From NCBI RefSeq assembly GCF_001887355.1, contig NZ_MPIN01000014.1:231684-295683 (forward strand): 64,000 nucleotides of DNA, given 5' to 3'. The notes below the pieces were generated by a model. It made no database searches, was not told the origin of the DNA, and worked only from the letters and a program-made list of their open reading frames with translations. This DNA is from Cystobacter ferrugineus (GTDB lineage: Bacteria > Myxococcota > Myxococcia > Myxococcales > Myxococcaceae). Below are positions 23,892 through 31,816 of this stretch, one piece after another; position 1 is the stretch's first letter, and each line of letters begins with the position of its first letter. A program made the position numbers and the translations under genes.

Positions 23892-26297
23892 ATGAGTGAC
23901 ATCGATACCCCGGAGCAGCCGGGAAACACTGCCGAAGCCTCGTCCCGCCCCGCCGAGTACGTGGCGGACGTCAGCTTCGATGACCTGAACCTTTCCGAGC
24001 CCCTGCGGCGCGGCGTCGCCGAGCGCGGCTACACCCACCCCACGCCCGTCCAGGCGAAGGCCTTCCGGCCCGTCGTGGAGGGGAGGGATCTCATCGTGCG
24101 CAGCAAGACCGGCACGGGCAAGACGGCCGCCTTCGGCCTGCCCCTGCTGGAGAAGCTGTCGGCGGAGGACAAGCGCGTGCGCGCCCTCATCCTCTGCCCC
24201 ACGCGCGAGCTGGCGCTCCAGGTGTCCGAGGAGCTCACCGCCCTGGGCAAGTACAAGGGCGTGCGCGTGGCGGCCATCTACGGCGGCGCCTCCATGAAGC
24301 AGCAGGAGGACGCGCTCGAGGAGGGCACGCAGATCATCGTCGGCACGCCCGGCCGGGTGTTCGATCACATCAACCGCGGCAACCTCAAGCTCGACGGCTG
24401 CACCCACGCGGTGCTCGACGAGGCCGACGAGATGCTCAACCAGGGCTTCTACGAGGAGGTCACCCGCATCCTCGACCGGCTTCCAAAGGACCGGCAGGTG
24501 CTGCTCTTCAGCGCCACCGTCCCCACGGACATCCAGAACCTCATCGCGCGCTACACCACCAACGCCGAGACGCTGCTGCTCTCCGGCGACGTGTTCACCG
24601 TCGAGCACATCCACCACGTGCGCTACGACGTGTCGGACGCGTTCCCCAAGCCGCGCAACCTCATCTACGTGCTGGAGGCCGAGGAGCCCAGCAACGCCAT
24701 CATCTTCTGCAACACGCGGGATGACACGGCGCTGGTGACGGCGGTGCTCAACCGCAACGGCTTCGACGCGGAGCTGCTCAACGGGGACCTGCCGCAGAAG
24801 GAGCGCGAGCGGGTGATGGCCAAGGTGAAGCGGGGCGAGGTGGCCTTCATGGTGGCCACGGACATCGCCGCGCGCGGCATCGACATCTCCGGCCTCGAGT
24901 ACGTCATCAACTACTCGCTGCCCGAGGACCCGGCCGTCTACCTGCACCGCGTGGGCCGCACCGGCCGCATCGGCAACAAGGGCACCGCCATCAACCTCTT
25001 CTCCGGCCGGGAGCTGGCCACCTACACCACGCTGGAGAAGAAGTTCGGCATCAAGTTCGAGAAGAAGGAGATGCCCGCGCCCGAGGAGGCCACGCGCCTG
25101 TGGGCCGAGCGGCACGTGCGCGAGATCCGCGAGGCCGCCTCCGGCGCCATCTTCGAGGGCTTCCTCCCCCTGGCCTCCCAGCTCAAGGGCCGTGCGGACG
25201 CGGATGACCTCATCGCCTTCCTGCTCAAGTACTTCTTCAGCCACCTGCGCATGGAGAAGGCCAAGGCCGCCGAGCAGGCGGGCGAGGCCCCGCCCGCTCG
25301 CCCGTCCGAGCCCCGCCGCAAGGAGCGTGGCGAGCGCACCGAGCGCGAGCGTCCGCCCCGCCGCGAGGAGCGGGAGCGGCCCCCGCGCCGGGACGAGCGC
25401 CGCGCGGAAGGCCCGGGTGAGGCGCGCCGGGAGGACCGGGGCGACAAGCGCCGCCGGGAGCGCCCCGAGCGGGGCCCCTCGCGCATGGAAGCCGCCGCGG
25501 GCGAGGTGAAGCTGTGGATCAACCTGGGGACCGAGGACGGCCTCGGGCCCGGCAGCATCGTCACCGCGCTGGAGGAGGCGGGAGCCCCCACCAACAAGGT
25601 GTTGCGCGCCGACCTCAAGCCCGGCTTCGCCTACGTCTTCGTCGCCGAGGAGGACCTGGCGGCCTTCGAGGCGCTGAGCGGCAAGCCGTACAAGGAGAAG
25701 ACGCTCAAGGTGGAGAAGAGCCGGCCGCGCGGCGAGCGCGATCCGAACCGGCCGCCGCCCTCCCCCGACGCGGGCCCCGGCGAGGTGAAGCTGCGCTTCA
25801 ACCTGGGCACGGACGACGGCCTGGACGAGGCGAAGTTCATCGCCGCCCTGGAGGCCGCGGGTGCCCCCGCGGGCAAGGTGAACAAGGCGCTCCTGCGTGG
25901 CCACTACGGCTACGCCTACGTGCCCGAGTCCGAGGCGCAGGCCTTCGAGGCGCTCGACGGCAAGCCCCACGGCGAGAAGGCCCTCAAGGTGGACAAGCAC
26001 CGGCCCCGCGGCACCCGCGAGCGCCCGCCCCGCCCCGAGCGCACCGAGACGCCCGAGGTGCCCGGCCAGGCGCGCCTCTGGGTGGGCCTGGGCCGCTCCG
26101 ACGTCGCGGACGAAGCCGCCCTCACCAGCGCCCTGGAGTCGCTCGGCGCCCCGGCGGGCAAGGTGCAGCGCGTGGAGCTCAAGCCCTCCTATGCCTACGT
26201 CTTCGTCGCCGACGAGGACGTGGCCGCCTTCGAGGCGCTCCAGGGCAAGCCGCACAACGACAAGCCGCTCAAGCTGGAGCGGGCCCGGCGCAAGTAG
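23892..26297 (+). CDS. DEAD-box RNA helicase with three tandem C-terminal RNA-binding-like repeats
   Basis: 801 residues from the ATG at 23892 (a TTG directly before it is less likely). All helicase motifs are present: Q-motif region near 50, Walker A A/S71-KTGTGKT78, PTRELA 103-108, D176-E-A-D179, SAT 207-209 and the HRVGRTGR motif VI. Residues 450-530 are an Arg/Glu-rich, disordered linker. Then three copies of a ~93-residue unit begin near 538, 631 and 725 (GEVKLWINLGTEDGLGP, GEVKLRFNLGTDDGLDE, QARLWVGLGRSDVADEA), each ending in FEAL.GKP..K.LKVE. This resembles the single RNA-binding domain of DbpA/CsdA-type helicases, here tripled. RNA remodelling in ribosome assembly or cold response is likely. 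No cold-shock box was identified. Confidence 0.9.
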   Translation: MSDIDTPEQPGNTAEASSRPAEYVADVSFDDLNLSEPLRRGVAERGYTHPTPVQAKAFRPVVEGRDLIVRSKTGTGKTAAFGLPLLEKLSAEDKRVRALILCPTRELALQVSEELTALGKYKGVRVAAIYGGASMKQQEDALEEGTQIIVGTPGRVFDHINRGNLKLDGCTHAVLDEADEMLNQGFYEEVTRILDRLPKDRQVLLFSATVPTDIQNLIARYTTNAETLLLSGDVFTVEHIHHVRYDVSDAFPKPRNLIYVLEAEEPSNAIIFCNTRDDTALVTAVLNRNGFDAELLNGDLPQKERERVMAKVKRGEVAFMVATDIAARGIDISGLEYVINYSLPEDPAVYLHRVGRTGRIGNKGTAINLFSGRELATYTTLEKKFGIKFEKKEMPAPEEATRLWAERHVREIREAASGAIFEGFLPLASQLKGRADADDLIAFLLKYFFSHLRMEKAKAAEQAGEAPPARPSEPRRKERGERTERERPPRREERERPPRRDERRAEGPGEARREDRGDKRRRERPERGPSRMEAAAGEVKLWINLGTEDGLGPGSIVTALEEAGAPTNKVLRADLKPGFAYVFVAEEDLAAFEALSGKPYKEKTLKVEKSRPRGERDPNRPPPSPDAGPGEVKLRFNLGTDDGLDEAKFIAALEAAGAPAGKVNKALLRGHYGYAYVPESEAQAFEALDGKPHGEKALKVDKHRPRGTRERPPRPERTETPEVPGQARLWVGLGRSDVADEAALTSALESLGAPAGKVQRVELKPSYAYVFVADEDVAAFEALQGKPHNDKPLKLERARRK

Positions 26298-26306
26298 TCG
26301 CGCGCC

Positions 26307-26792
26307 TCAGGGCGAGGCCTTCGCCCGGGCCCGGCGCTCCCGGTGGTAGTGCGCACCGCACAGCTCCCGGGCCAGCACCGGCTTGCCGCAACCCGGCTCC
26401 CGGCACTCCGGGGGCGGCGCGGCGGGAGGTGGCGGCTCGCCGCGTCCGGTGAACATCACTTCCGCCACCGCCAGCAACCGGTCCACCTCCGGACGCGACA
26501 GCGAGTGCTTCCGGACGAAGTCCACCAACCGGTGTGCCCCCGCCTCCTCGTCTTCCTCGCGGAAGAGGTCGGCCAGGGGCACGCCCAGTGCCTCGGCTAC
26601 CTGGACCAGGGTCTCATAGCTGGGGCTGCGCTCGCCGCGCTCCAGCAGGGACGCGAAGCTCACCGAGATGCCGCACCGGGCGGCGAAGTCTTCCTGCTTG
26701 AGGCCCCGACGTTCGCGCAGCGCACGGATGCGGCGGGCCAGACTCCGCAAGGCGCCGCTCGTGTCCGTGGCCAACGGGGAACTGGAGCGCAT
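26307..26792 (-). CDS. XRE-family regulator with C-terminal Cys/His cluster
   Basis: 161 residues from ATG 26792; a TTG six codons upstream is possible. Residues about 15-72 are a cro/cI-type helix-turn-helix (RIRALRERRGLKQEDFAARCGISVSFASLLERGERSPSYETLVQVAEALGV). A helical middle and a Pro-rich spacer precede a short zinc-ribbon-like motif C130-x4-C135-x9-C145-x2-H148 (CREPGCGKPV...ELCGAHYHR), basic towards the end. Many phage and mobile-element proteins carry such CxxxxC...CxxHY knuckles. It is convergent with the helicase gene, sharing only a few bases between stops. Target genes are not evident; the neighbouring dehydrogenase gene diverges from it across 64 bp. Confidence 0.8.
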   Translation of the reverse strand: MRSSSPLATDTSGALRSLARRIRALRERRGLKQEDFAARCGISVSFASLLERGERSPSYETLVQVAEALGVPLADLFREEDEEAGAHRLVDFVRKHSLSRPEVDRLLAVAEVMFTGRGEPPPPAAPPPECREPGCGKPVLARELCGAHYHRERRARAKASP

Positions 26793-26856
26793 GGCCAACC
26801 CATGGTAGCGCAAGACTCACCGTTGCTGGTATCGCGCCCAAGGGAGCACTTCGGCC

Positions 26857-28086
26857 ATGCAAGCCGTTGAAGGAATCCATCATTACTTCCGCAGGGCCGC
26901 GCGCATCATGGACGTGGGCGAACGCATCGAGACGCTGCTCGCCACGCCCCTGCGCGAGGTGAAGGTCCAGGTCTCCATCGAGCTGGACACCGGGGAGATC
27001 CGCACCTTCCACGGCTACCGCATCCAGCACGACAACAGCCGCGGTCCCATGAAGGGTGGCCTGCGCTACCACCCCAGCATCACCCAGGAGGAGTGCGCGA
27101 CGCTCGCCTCCTTGATGACGTGGAAGACGGCCGTGGTGAACCTGCCCTATGGCGGCGCCAAGGGCGGCATCGCGGTGGACACCACCCAGCTCTCCATGAA
27201 GGAAGTGGAGCGCCTGACGCGCAAGTACGTGGACCAGGTACAGGACATCATCGGCCCCACCCGCGACATCGCCGCCCCCGACGTCAACACCAACCCCCAG
27301 GTGATGGCGTGGATCATGGACCAGTACTCGCGCTACCACGGGCACTCGCCCGCCGTCGTCACCGGCAAGCCGCCGGAGCTCTACGGCACCCGGGGCCGGG
27401 ACTCGGCCGCCGGACGGGGCCTGCTCTACATCACCCGGGAAATCCTCCGGGACACGGGCCTGCCCATGAAGGGCACGCGCTTCGCCATCCAGGGCTTTGG
27501 CAACGTGGGCAGCCACACCGCGCAGCTACTCTGGCAGGACGGGGGCGTGGTGGTGGCCGTGTCCGACGTGTACGGCGGCGTGTACAACCCCCAGGGCCTG
27601 GACATCCCCGGCCTCTTCGAGCACGTCAAACGCGCGGGCACCGTGACGGGCTTTGGCGGCGGCCAGGCGTGCTCCCACGAGGAGGTCATCGCCTCGGACT
27701 GTGACGTGCTCATCCCCGCGGCGCTCAGCCAGGCGCTCACGCGCGCCAACGCCCCCCACGTGCGCGCCCGGCTCGTCATCGAGGCCGCCAACGGCCCCAC
27801 CGAGCCCGAGGCCGACGAAATTCTCGAGAAGCGAGGCGTGCTCGTGGTGCCGGACATCCTCGCCAACGCGGGCGGGGTGACGGTCAGCTACTACGAGTGG
27901 GTGCAAAACCTTCAGCACCTGTCCTGGGAAGAGGAGCGGGTGAACGCCGAGCTGGAGCGGACGATGAAGGAGGCGTACGACCGGGTCGCCCAGCTCGCGC
28001 GCACGCGCAAGGTGCCCCTGCGCACCGCGGCGTACATCCTGGCCATCGGCCGGGTGGGCAAGGCCACGGTGCTGCGCGGCATCTGA
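26857..28086 (+). CDS. gdhA: Glutamate dehydrogenase
   Basis: 409 residues, the normal length for hexameric small-subunit GDH. The substrate and catalytic lysines are present: K66 in GPMKGGLRYHP, K90 in MTWKTAVV and K102 in PYGGAKGGI. The C-terminal nucleotide domain has GFGNVG near residue 212. It interconverts glutamate and 2-oxoglutarate plus ammonia in the cytosol; the NAD/NADP preference cannot be read reliably. The threonine ammonia-lyase gene follows 70 nt downstream, consistent with a catabolic amino acid module. The gap to the divergent XRE gene is 64 bp. Confidence 0.9.
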   Translation: MQAVEGIHHYFRRAARIMDVGERIETLLATPLREVKVQVSIELDTGEIRTFHGYRIQHDNSRGPMKGGLRYHPSITQEECATLASLMTWKTAVVNLPYGGAKGGIAVDTTQLSMKEVERLTRKYVDQVQDIIGPTRDIAAPDVNTNPQVMAWIMDQYSRYHGHSPAVVTGKPPELYGTRGRDSAAGRGLLYITREILRDTGLPMKGTRFAIQGFGNVGSHTAQLLWQDGGVVVAVSDVYGGVYNPQGLDIPGLFEHVKRAGTVTGFGGGQACSHEEVIASDCDVLIPAALSQALTRANAPHVRARLVIEAANGPTEPEADEILEKRGVLVVPDILANAGGVTVSYYEWVQNLQHLSWEEERVNAELERTMKEAYDRVAQLARTRKVPLRTAAYILAIGRVGKATVLRGI

Positions 28087-28156
28087 CGAGCGGAGGGATG
28101 GCCCCCCGTCCCTTTCGTCCGGGCCGCGCATCGGTTATGGGGCGCGACACATACCC

Positions 28157-29371
28157 ATGGTCACGCTCCAGGATATCGAGGCCGCCCAGCAGCGCATCGG
28201 CGAAGCCATCCACCGCTCCCCCTGCCCGCGCTCCGAGCAGTTCAAGGACATCACCCAGTGCGCGGCGCTCTACTGCAAGATGGAGAACCTGCAGCGCACG
28301 GGAGCCTTCAAGGAGAGGGGCGCGCTCAACACCCTGCTCTCCCTGACGCCCGAGGAGCGGGCGCGCGGTGTCATCGCCGCCTCCGCGGGCAACCACGCCC
28401 AGGGGCTCGCCTACCACGCCGGCCGCCAGGGCATCTCCAGCACCATCGTGATGCCCGAGCGCACGCCCATCATCAAGGCCTCGCGCACGCGCGCCTACGG
28501 CGCCCAGGTGGTGCTGCACGGCAGCAACTTCGACGAGGCCTACGCCGAGGCCCTGCGGCTGCAGGAGCGCGACGGGCGCGTCTTCATCCACCCCTTCAAT
28601 GATCCACGCGTCATCGCCGGCCAGGGCACCATCGGCCTCGAGCTGCTCGAGCAGTGCCCCCACATGGACATGGTGGTGGTGCCCATTGGCGGCGGCGGGC
28701 TCATCTCCGGCGTGGCGTGCGCGCTCAAGGAGACCAACCCGCGCATCAAGATCATCGGCGTGCAGGCCTCGGCCATCGCGAGCATGAAGGCCTCGGTGGA
28801 CGCGGGCCAGGTGACGGAGCTGCCCGCGGGCACCACCATCGCGGACGGCATCGCGGTGCGGCGCCCCGGCGACTACACCTTCGAGATGATCCGCCGCTAC
28901 GTGGACGACATCGTCACGGTGGACGAGGAGGAGATCGCCAACGCCATCCTCCTGCTGCTCGAGCGCGAGAAGACGGTGACCGAGGGCGCGGGGGCCGTGG
29001 GGCTCGCGGCGCTCATCAACGGCAAGATTCCCTCGGCGCGAGGCCGCAAGGTGGTGCTGCTGCTGTCCGGGGGCAACATCGACGTCAACCTGGTCAGCCG
29101 CATCATCGAGCGCGGCCTGGTGAAGGACGGGCGCCTGGTGCGGCTGGTGGTGCGCATGCCGGACCGGCCGGGGATGCTCGCGCGGCTCACGGCGGGAATC
29201 GCCCAGCAGGGCGCCAACGTGGTGGAGATCTACCACAACCGCGCCTTCTCCCGGACGGGCCTGGGCGAGGTGGCGGTGGAGGTGACGTTGGAGACGCGAG
29301 GACGCGGCCACATCGAGGAGTTGATGGCGAGCCTGGGACAGAACGGCTGGCAAGTCGCGGAAGAGACCTGA
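28157..29371 (+). CDS. Threonine ammonia-lyase (catabolic type, ACT domain)
   Basis: 404 residues. The PLP lysine is K52 in TGAFKERGA and the phosphate-binding loop is SAGNHAQG. The C-terminal ~80 residues (LVVRMPDRPGMLARLTAGIAQQGANVVEIYHNR) form one ACT domain. The length and single ACT domain match the TdcB/short IlvA type that converts L-threonine to 2-oxobutyrate and ammonia; it also may act on serine. It follows the glutamate dehydrogenase gene in the same direction, and a gene for a polytopic membrane protein starts three bases after its stop, so all three are likely one transcript. Confidence 0.85.
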   Translation: MVTLQDIEAAQQRIGEAIHRSPCPRSEQFKDITQCAALYCKMENLQRTGAFKERGALNTLLSLTPEERARGVIAASAGNHAQGLAYHAGRQGISSTIVMPERTPIIKASRTRAYGAQVVLHGSNFDEAYAEALRLQERDGRVFIHPFNDPRVIAGQGTIGLELLEQCPHMDMVVVPIGGGGLISGVACALKETNPRIKIIGVQASAIASMKASVDAGQVTELPAGTTIADGIAVRRPGDYTFEMIRRYVDDIVTVDEEEIANAILLLLEREKTVTEGAGAVGLAALINGKIPSARGRKVVLLLSGGNIDVNLVSRIIERGLVKDGRLVRLVVRMPDRPGMLARLTAGIAQQGANVVEIYHNRAFSRTGLGEVAVEVTLETRGRGHIEELMASLGQNGWQVAEET

Positions 29372-29374
29372 GCC

Positions 29375-30937
29375 ATGACGACCACCTCCCATCCCCCCCG
29401 CGGGCCCCCTGTCTGGGGCACGGCCGCCCTGCTCTGCCTGCTGCCCATCGTCACCTACGCCAGCGTGATCTTCCGCCGCTACGGGCTGCGTGATGACTAC
29501 GCCATCCTCCGGGAAGCGGAGATGGAGCCCGGGAAGATCTTCCGGGTGTGCGCCTCGCAAGGGCGGCCCCTGTATGGCGCCTTGCTCGAGCTGTCCACGC
29601 GCCTCGCCGGTGACATCGACGGCCTGAGCGGGCTGCGGCTGCTGGGCGTCGTGGCGCTCGGGCTGCTCGCCGTCTCGGTGTTCCTGCTCCTGCTCGGCGA
29701 GGGGTGGCGCCCGGCGCCCGCGGCCCTGCTCGCCGCCTTCCTGCCCCTGGCCCCCTCCGCGCAGGTGATCGCCAACTGGGGCATCTGCTGGCCCCAGGCG
29801 CCGGCCCTCCTCCTGGGCATCGGCGCCTTCGCGCTCGCCCGGCGCGGCCTGCCCTGGCCGCCCCAACCCCTTCCCCGCTCCCATGGATGGCGGCTCGCCG
29901 CGGTGGGCGCCATGGCCGCGGCGACGCTCACCTACCAGGCCAGTGGCCTGTTCTACGCCGTGCTGGTGGCGGCGGCCCTCGTGGCGCGGCGCGAGGCCTC
30001 GCTCCGGGACACCGCGCACTGGCTGGCGCGGCACCTGCTCGTCATGGGCCTGGGGCTGACCCTCGCGTTCTGCCTCACCAAGCTCGCCTTCGCGCTGGGA
30101 TGGCTCACCCCCTCGGTCCGCATGGTGTTCGAGAAGCACTGGCTGGACAAGCTCGCCTGGGCACTCACCCACGTCCTTCCCAATGCCCTCGCCCTGACCG
30201 TGCTCAACAACAGCCCCGGCACCCCCTCCCCCGACAGCTATCGGCTCATGGTGGGCGTGACGCTGGTGTTGCTGGGCGCGGGGCTCGCCGTCGAGGGACA
30301 GCGCACGGGCCGCGCGGGCGTGGGCCGCTGGCTGCTCGGCCTGGTGATGCTGTCCGCCATCTCCTATTCGGTCAGCTTCCTCGCCGGAGAGCGCTGGCCC
30401 TCCTACCGCACCATCTACGCGCTCACCGGGGTGTGGAGCGTCTTCTTCGTCGCGTCGCTCGTGAACCTCGGCGGCGTCTGGCCCTCGCGCGGTCCACGCG
30501 TCGCGACGCTCCTGCTCGGGGGCTTCGTGGCGGCCAGTGCCGTCCTCGCCCACCAGCAATCGCTCGAGTTGTTCGCGCTGCCGCAGGCCCGGGAGCTGGC
30601 GCTCATGGAGGAGGGCGCGCGCCAGGTGGCGCCCCAGGCCCGGCCCCGGGTCTTCGTGCGCTACGCCCGGCAGACCGACACCTCCGCTCCCCGCCGCTAC
30701 CTGGACGAGTTCGGCTCCGTGTCGGTGGATGCCGAGTGGGTGGCCAAGGAGATGCTCCGGGAGCTGGTGCAGGAGCGCTTTCCCCAGGAGCGCGATGTGA
30801 GCCGGCTCTACCGCTTCGCCGGCGGACAGGCCCTCACCGTGCCGAGCACCTACGACATCCTCGTCGACATGCGCCGGCTGCGGCCGGGCCCTGAACATTC
30901 ACGCGGGATTTCCCTGCGTCAGCCTCCACCCCGATGA
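29375..30937 (+). CDS. Polytopic membrane protein, GT-C glycosyltransferase-like
   Basis: 520 residues with about ten membrane segments (first near 15-33, last near 390-410) and a soluble C-terminal region of ~110 residues. A short acidic motif RRYGLRDDYAILREAE follows the first helix, as in GT-C enzymes whose catalytic Asp lies in the first external loop (compare RDDY with the DD/DE motifs). It may transfer sugars from a lipid carrier to an envelope substrate, but the family match is only by topology. Its ATG starts three bases after the threonine ammonia-lyase stop. A hairpin at 30946-30990 follows. Confidence 0.65.
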   Translation: MTTTSHPPRGPPVWGTAALLCLLPIVTYASVIFRRYGLRDDYAILREAEMEPGKIFRVCASQGRPLYGALLELSTRLAGDIDGLSGLRLLGVVALGLLAVSVFLLLLGEGWRPAPAALLAAFLPLAPSAQVIANWGICWPQAPALLLGIGAFALARRGLPWPPQPLPRSHGWRLAAVGAMAAATLTYQASGLFYAVLVAAALVARREASLRDTAHWLARHLLVMGLGLTLAFCLTKLAFALGWLTPSVRMVFEKHWLDKLAWALTHVLPNALALTVLNNSPGTPSPDSYRLMVGVTLVLLGAGLAVEGQRTGRAGVGRWLLGLVMLSAISYSVSFLAGERWPSYRTIYALTGVWSVFFVASLVNLGGVWPSRGPRVATLLLGGFVAASAVLAHQQSLELFALPQARELALMEEGARQVAPQARPRVFVRYARQTDTSAPRRYLDEFGSVSVDAEWVAKEMLRELVQERFPQERDVSRLYRFAGGQALTVPSTYDILVDMRRLRPGPEHSRGISLRQPPPR

Positions 30938-30945
30938 TGGGGGTG

Positions 30946-30990
30946 CCGTGAAACACATGCTCCGTTCATCGGAATGCATGTGTTTCACGG
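30946..30990. terminator. Long hairpin between convergent genes
   Basis: A perfect 15-bp inverted repeat (CCGTGAAACACATGC / GCATGTGTTTCACGG) has a 15-nt centre, which contains TCCG/CGGA able to extend the stem. It lies nine bases past the membrane-protein stop and four bases before the opposing stop. No U-tract is present, so a transcription-terminating or mRNA-stabilising role is inferred. Confidence 0.6.
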
Positions 30991-30993
30991 TGG

Positions 30994-31497
30994 CTAGAGC
31001 AAGCGCATGAGTTCCATCACGTGCGCGTCATGCTCGCCGGCCTCGGCCAGCGCCTCCGCCAGGCGCAGCACGTAGTCGCGGTTGGAACCGCTGGGGCCGT
31101 GGGCGGAGCGCACCACCGCCGCGATCTCCTCCAGCGGGGAAGACCCCAGGTAGTGGGGATTGGAAGGGCCGGCCACGTACACCAGGGCGTCCAGCAGCGT
31201 GGCCTCGCGCGTCTCCAGGATCACCCGGTGCCGCTCGTACCCATTCTGCTCTCGGTAGTCCAGGTGGGCCAGCACCTCCTCTACCCGCTCGGTGGCGATC
31301 CGGTACGCCATCCCCCAGCAGCGCGCGCCGGGTTCCGGCACCAGCGTCACCACCCGTCCGGGCGCCGCCGGCACGCCCCGGTGGTCCGTCGAGGACTGCC
31401 AGAAGCGCCGCACCCAGCCCGTCAGCCACGCGTCACGCCGCTCCTCGTACGCGAAGGAGGGGCGGAAGATGAGTGAGCCATAGCCGAATATCCACAT
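30994..31497 (-). CDS. ChaC-like gamma-glutamylcyclotransferase
   Basis: 167 residues from the ATG at 31497, which opens directly on the family motif (MWIFGYGSLIFRP: the YGSL gamma-glutamyl binding loop). The catalytic glutamate is E83 in LDYREQNGYERH. ChaC proteins cleave glutathione to 5-oxoproline and Cys-Gly in the cytosol. The length and the Y-R-E-Q pattern match the glutathione-specific ChaC subgroup rather than the broader GGCT enzymes. The gene stands alone and converges with the membrane protein gene. Confidence 0.85.
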   Translation of the reverse strand: MWIFGYGSLIFRPSFAYEERRDAWLTGWVRRFWQSSTDHRGVPAAPGRVVTLVPEPGARCWGMAYRIATERVEEVLAHLDYREQNGYERHRVILETREATLLDALVYVAGPSNPHYLGSSPLEEIAAVVRSAHGPSGSNRDYVLRLAEALAEAGEHDAHVMELMRLL

Positions 31498-31816
31498 GGA
31501 GACGTTCCCGCGCGCCATCCTACGCGGCGACCCCGGGGCCGTCACCCGCGCGGCCCTCTCGAGAGGGCGGCACGGACCGTGCCAACCGGCTGGAGGGGGA
31601 ACGGCGGGCCATCCGCCCGAGGGCCCTACCAGGAGCCAGGCCGCGAGACCTCGGCGGGCACGGTGCCACGGAGCCGCTCCCGACTGTCATTCATTCCCAG
31701 TCATCTTCCAGTCATTTTCCTATCACCCGCCAGTCATTTCCCAGTCATTCTCGAATGGCTTCATTTCATGGGCGGGGTGCATTGACATATACATCAATCA
31801 TGATACCCAGTCAGAC
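31498..31816. other. Intergenic region with 11-bp phased repeats upstream of M19-like gene
   Basis: This 319-bp gap between divergent genes contains no convincing gene. Its right part is AT-rich compared with the surroundings. It holds the 11-bp repeat array described separately, a TTGACA at 31782-31787 that could be a -35 element of the plus-strand gene, and one more repeat-like CCAGTCAG at 31807 next to the start codon. Confidence 0.7.
31697..31751. repeat. Five tandem 11-bp repeats (CCAGTCAT core)
   Basis: CCAGTCAT occurs at 31697, 31708, 31730 and 31741, and a degenerate CCTATCAC occupies 31719, so five units are spaced exactly 11 bp apart. A sixth similar site (CCAGTCAG) at 31807 is 66 bp (six turns) further. 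Same-face spacing suggests binding sites for a regulator. Confidence 0.75.

Noticed and set aside
22737..26255. A 1172-codon minus-strand open frame extending the sigma factor across the whole helicase gene
   Set aside because: The part beyond 23822 is antisense to a well-supported helicase and has no family match; it reflects the high GC content.
27884..30898. A 1004-codon minus-strand open frame opposite glutamate dehydrogenase, threonine ammonia-lyase and the membrane protein
   Set aside because: It is His/Arg/Gly-rich antisense of three clear genes and has no recognisable domain.
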